Source: Lysinibacillus timonensis
GTDB taxonomy: Bacteria > Bacillota > Bacilli > Bacillales_A > Planococcaceae
Assembly: GCF_900291985.1 (NCBI RefSeq)
Contig: NZ_LT985980.1
Span: 3,990,001-4,054,000 of the forward strand
Reading direction: 5' to 3'
Length of the DNA: 64,000 nucleotides
Shown here: piece after piece, positions 63,212 to 64,000 of the stretch
Layout of the letters: each line of letters opens with the position of its first letter
Numbering within the stretch: the first letter of the stretch is position 1
The notes under the pieces: generated by a model
Databases searched by the model: none
The model's input: the letters and a program-made list of their open reading frames with translations, nothing else
What the model was told of the DNA's origin: nothing
Program-made: the position numbers and the translations under genes

Positions 63212-64000
63212 ATGACTACATATACTCCAATGATGGAACAATATTTATCCATAAAATCTGAATATAAAGATGCCTTTTTATTTTTCCGACTAGGTGACTT
63301 TTATGAAATGTTTTTTGATGATGCAGTAAAAGCATCACAAATACTAGAGATTACGTTAACGAGCAGAGATGCTGGAAGTCCAGAGCGTATACCGATGTGT
63401 GGTGTTCCTTTTCATTCAGCAAAAGGGTATATCGAGACGCTTGTGTCCAAAGGGTACAAGGTGGCGATTGCAGAGCAAACAGAAGATCCGAAACAAGCTA
63501 AAGGGGTAGTAAAACGTGAAGTCATACAGCTTATTACACCAGGGACAATCACAGAAGGAAAAACAATTGATGGCAAAACGAATCATTATATTGCGAGTGC
63601 AGAACAGCTGACAGATAATTCATTTGCCTTTGTTTATTTAGATATGTCCACAGGAGAAGCGAATAGTACAGTTGTTGAAGGCGATACGAAGGCATTACTG
63701 CAGCAAATGCTATCGTATAACATTCGCGAGCTCGTTGTAACAGAGCATTTACATATTTTACTGGCCGATCAAGCAAGCCAACTCGGTATCGTTCTTTCGA
63801 TGGAATGGGAAGAAATGAATGAGGCAAAAGCAGCTTCATATTTATCTAATCTTCCAGATGAACTAAAAGGTACTGCAAAGTTTTTACTACAATATATTGA
63901 AAGAACTCAAATGCGTTCTTTATCTCATATCCAGCCATTTAGTTACACAGAGGCGAAGCAATATTTACGGATTGATACGAACTCTAAACGAAATTTAGAA
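63212..64000 (+). CDS. mutS: DNA mismatch repair protein MutS, N-terminal part (runs off the window)
   Basis: The first 263 codons of MutS. The mismatch-recognition Phe-X-Glu lies in FRLGDFYEMFFDDAVKASQI near residue 30, followed by the IPMCGVPFHSAKGYIETLVS segment and VAIAEQTEDPKQAKGVVKRE. The gene is open to the right edge without interruption. GAGAGGG lies about 9 nt before ATG 63212. mutS follows cotE in Bacillales, which supports the backbone synteny. The remaining domains lie beyond the window. Confidence 0.97.
   Translation, partial: MTTYTPMMEQYLSIKSEYKDAFLFFRLGDFYEMFFDDAVKASQILEITLTSRDAGSPERIPMCGVPFHSAKGYIETLVSKGYKVAIAEQTEDPKQAKGVVKREVIQLITPGTITEGKTIDGKTNHYIASAEQLTDNSFAFVYLDMSTGEANSTVVEGDTKALLQQMLSYNIRELVVTEHLHILLADQASQLGIVLSMEWEEMNEAKAASYLSNLPDELKGTAKFLLQYIERTQMRSLSHIQPFSYTEAKQYLRIDTNSKRNLE

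Noticed and set aside
1-64000. tRNA and rRNA genes
   Set aside because: None was seen on either strand; no cloverleaf-like or rRNA-like segment was noticed.

Overview
The window is low-GC Firmicute chromosome from a spore-former. SpoVS, CotE, a ComK homologue, the ymdB-spoVS-korAB-miaB-ricA-cotE-mutS backbone and strong AGGAGG-type ribosome binding sites point to Bacillales. Korarchaeal-style 2-oxoacid:ferredoxin oxidoreductase genes before miaB and the overall gene mix suggest a Lysinibacillus/Psychrobacillus/Solibacillus-like member of Planococcaceae. That placement is an inference from gene content, not from a marker search.

Layout. 1-4.5 kb: the end of glpD, then a complete PTS-type dihydroxyacetone kinase operon (dhaK, dhaL, dhaM, a private HPr and a private enzyme I). 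4.6-6.9 kb: decayed IS21-family remnants around a tandem array, then a truncated comM-like fragment. 7-14.6 kb: a small membrane protein, a GNAT acetyltransferase, a PAS-PAS-GGDEF-EAL-PilZ protein, comK, an unknown gene, a small sigma factor and aspartate dehydrogenase. 14.6-19.2 kb: a MITE-like element, a D-2-hydroxyacid dehydrogenase, a chemoreceptor and a VanZ-like protein. 19.2-20.8 kb: an apparently intact ISL3-family insertion sequence with an 8-bp target duplication. 20.8-23.9 kb: a three-gene minus-strand operon (flavin monooxygenase, Dabb protein, AAHS-type transporter) that looks like aromatic-acid metabolism. 25.6-33 kb: an exopolysaccharide locus (chain-length regulator, tyrosine kinase, O-antigen-ligase/polymerase-like protein, glycosyltransferase, flippase). 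33.8-45.5 kb: ymdB, iron alcohol dehydrogenase, spoVS, an Old Yellow Enzyme, two zinc-ribbon membrane proteins and korAB. 47-56.5 kb: an accessory block with NERD, GH18/LysM wall hydrolase, subtilisin-like protease, a Tyr/Arg-rich coat-like protein and a second chemoreceptor. 56.9-64 kb: miaB-ricA, a lipoprotein, an HXXEE protein, a PAP2 phosphatase, cotE and the start of mutS.

The most striking feature is a family of five intergenic tandem arrays (5.47-6.10, 27.19-28.85, 38.13-39.51, 45.81-46.99 and 60.91-61.62 kb). All have the same 52-bp period: a 25-bp imperfect palindrome plus a 27-bp linker. The palindrome arms differ between arrays with compensating changes, the linkers are array-specific, and the array edges decay. 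Together they hold about 105 units and roughly 5.5 kb. They are not CRISPRs and I know of no named family they match. One array interrupts the exopolysaccharide gene cluster, one sits between IS21 remnants, and the others lie in gaps between genes.

How the genes work together: glycerol or dihydroxyacetone enters glycolysis through GlpD and the PEP-driven Dha kinase. c-di-GMP turnover, chemoreceptors and the exopolysaccharide genes suggest a motile-to-sessile lifestyle. ComK, YmdB, RicA, SpoVS and CotE tie the region to competence, biofilm and sporulation control.
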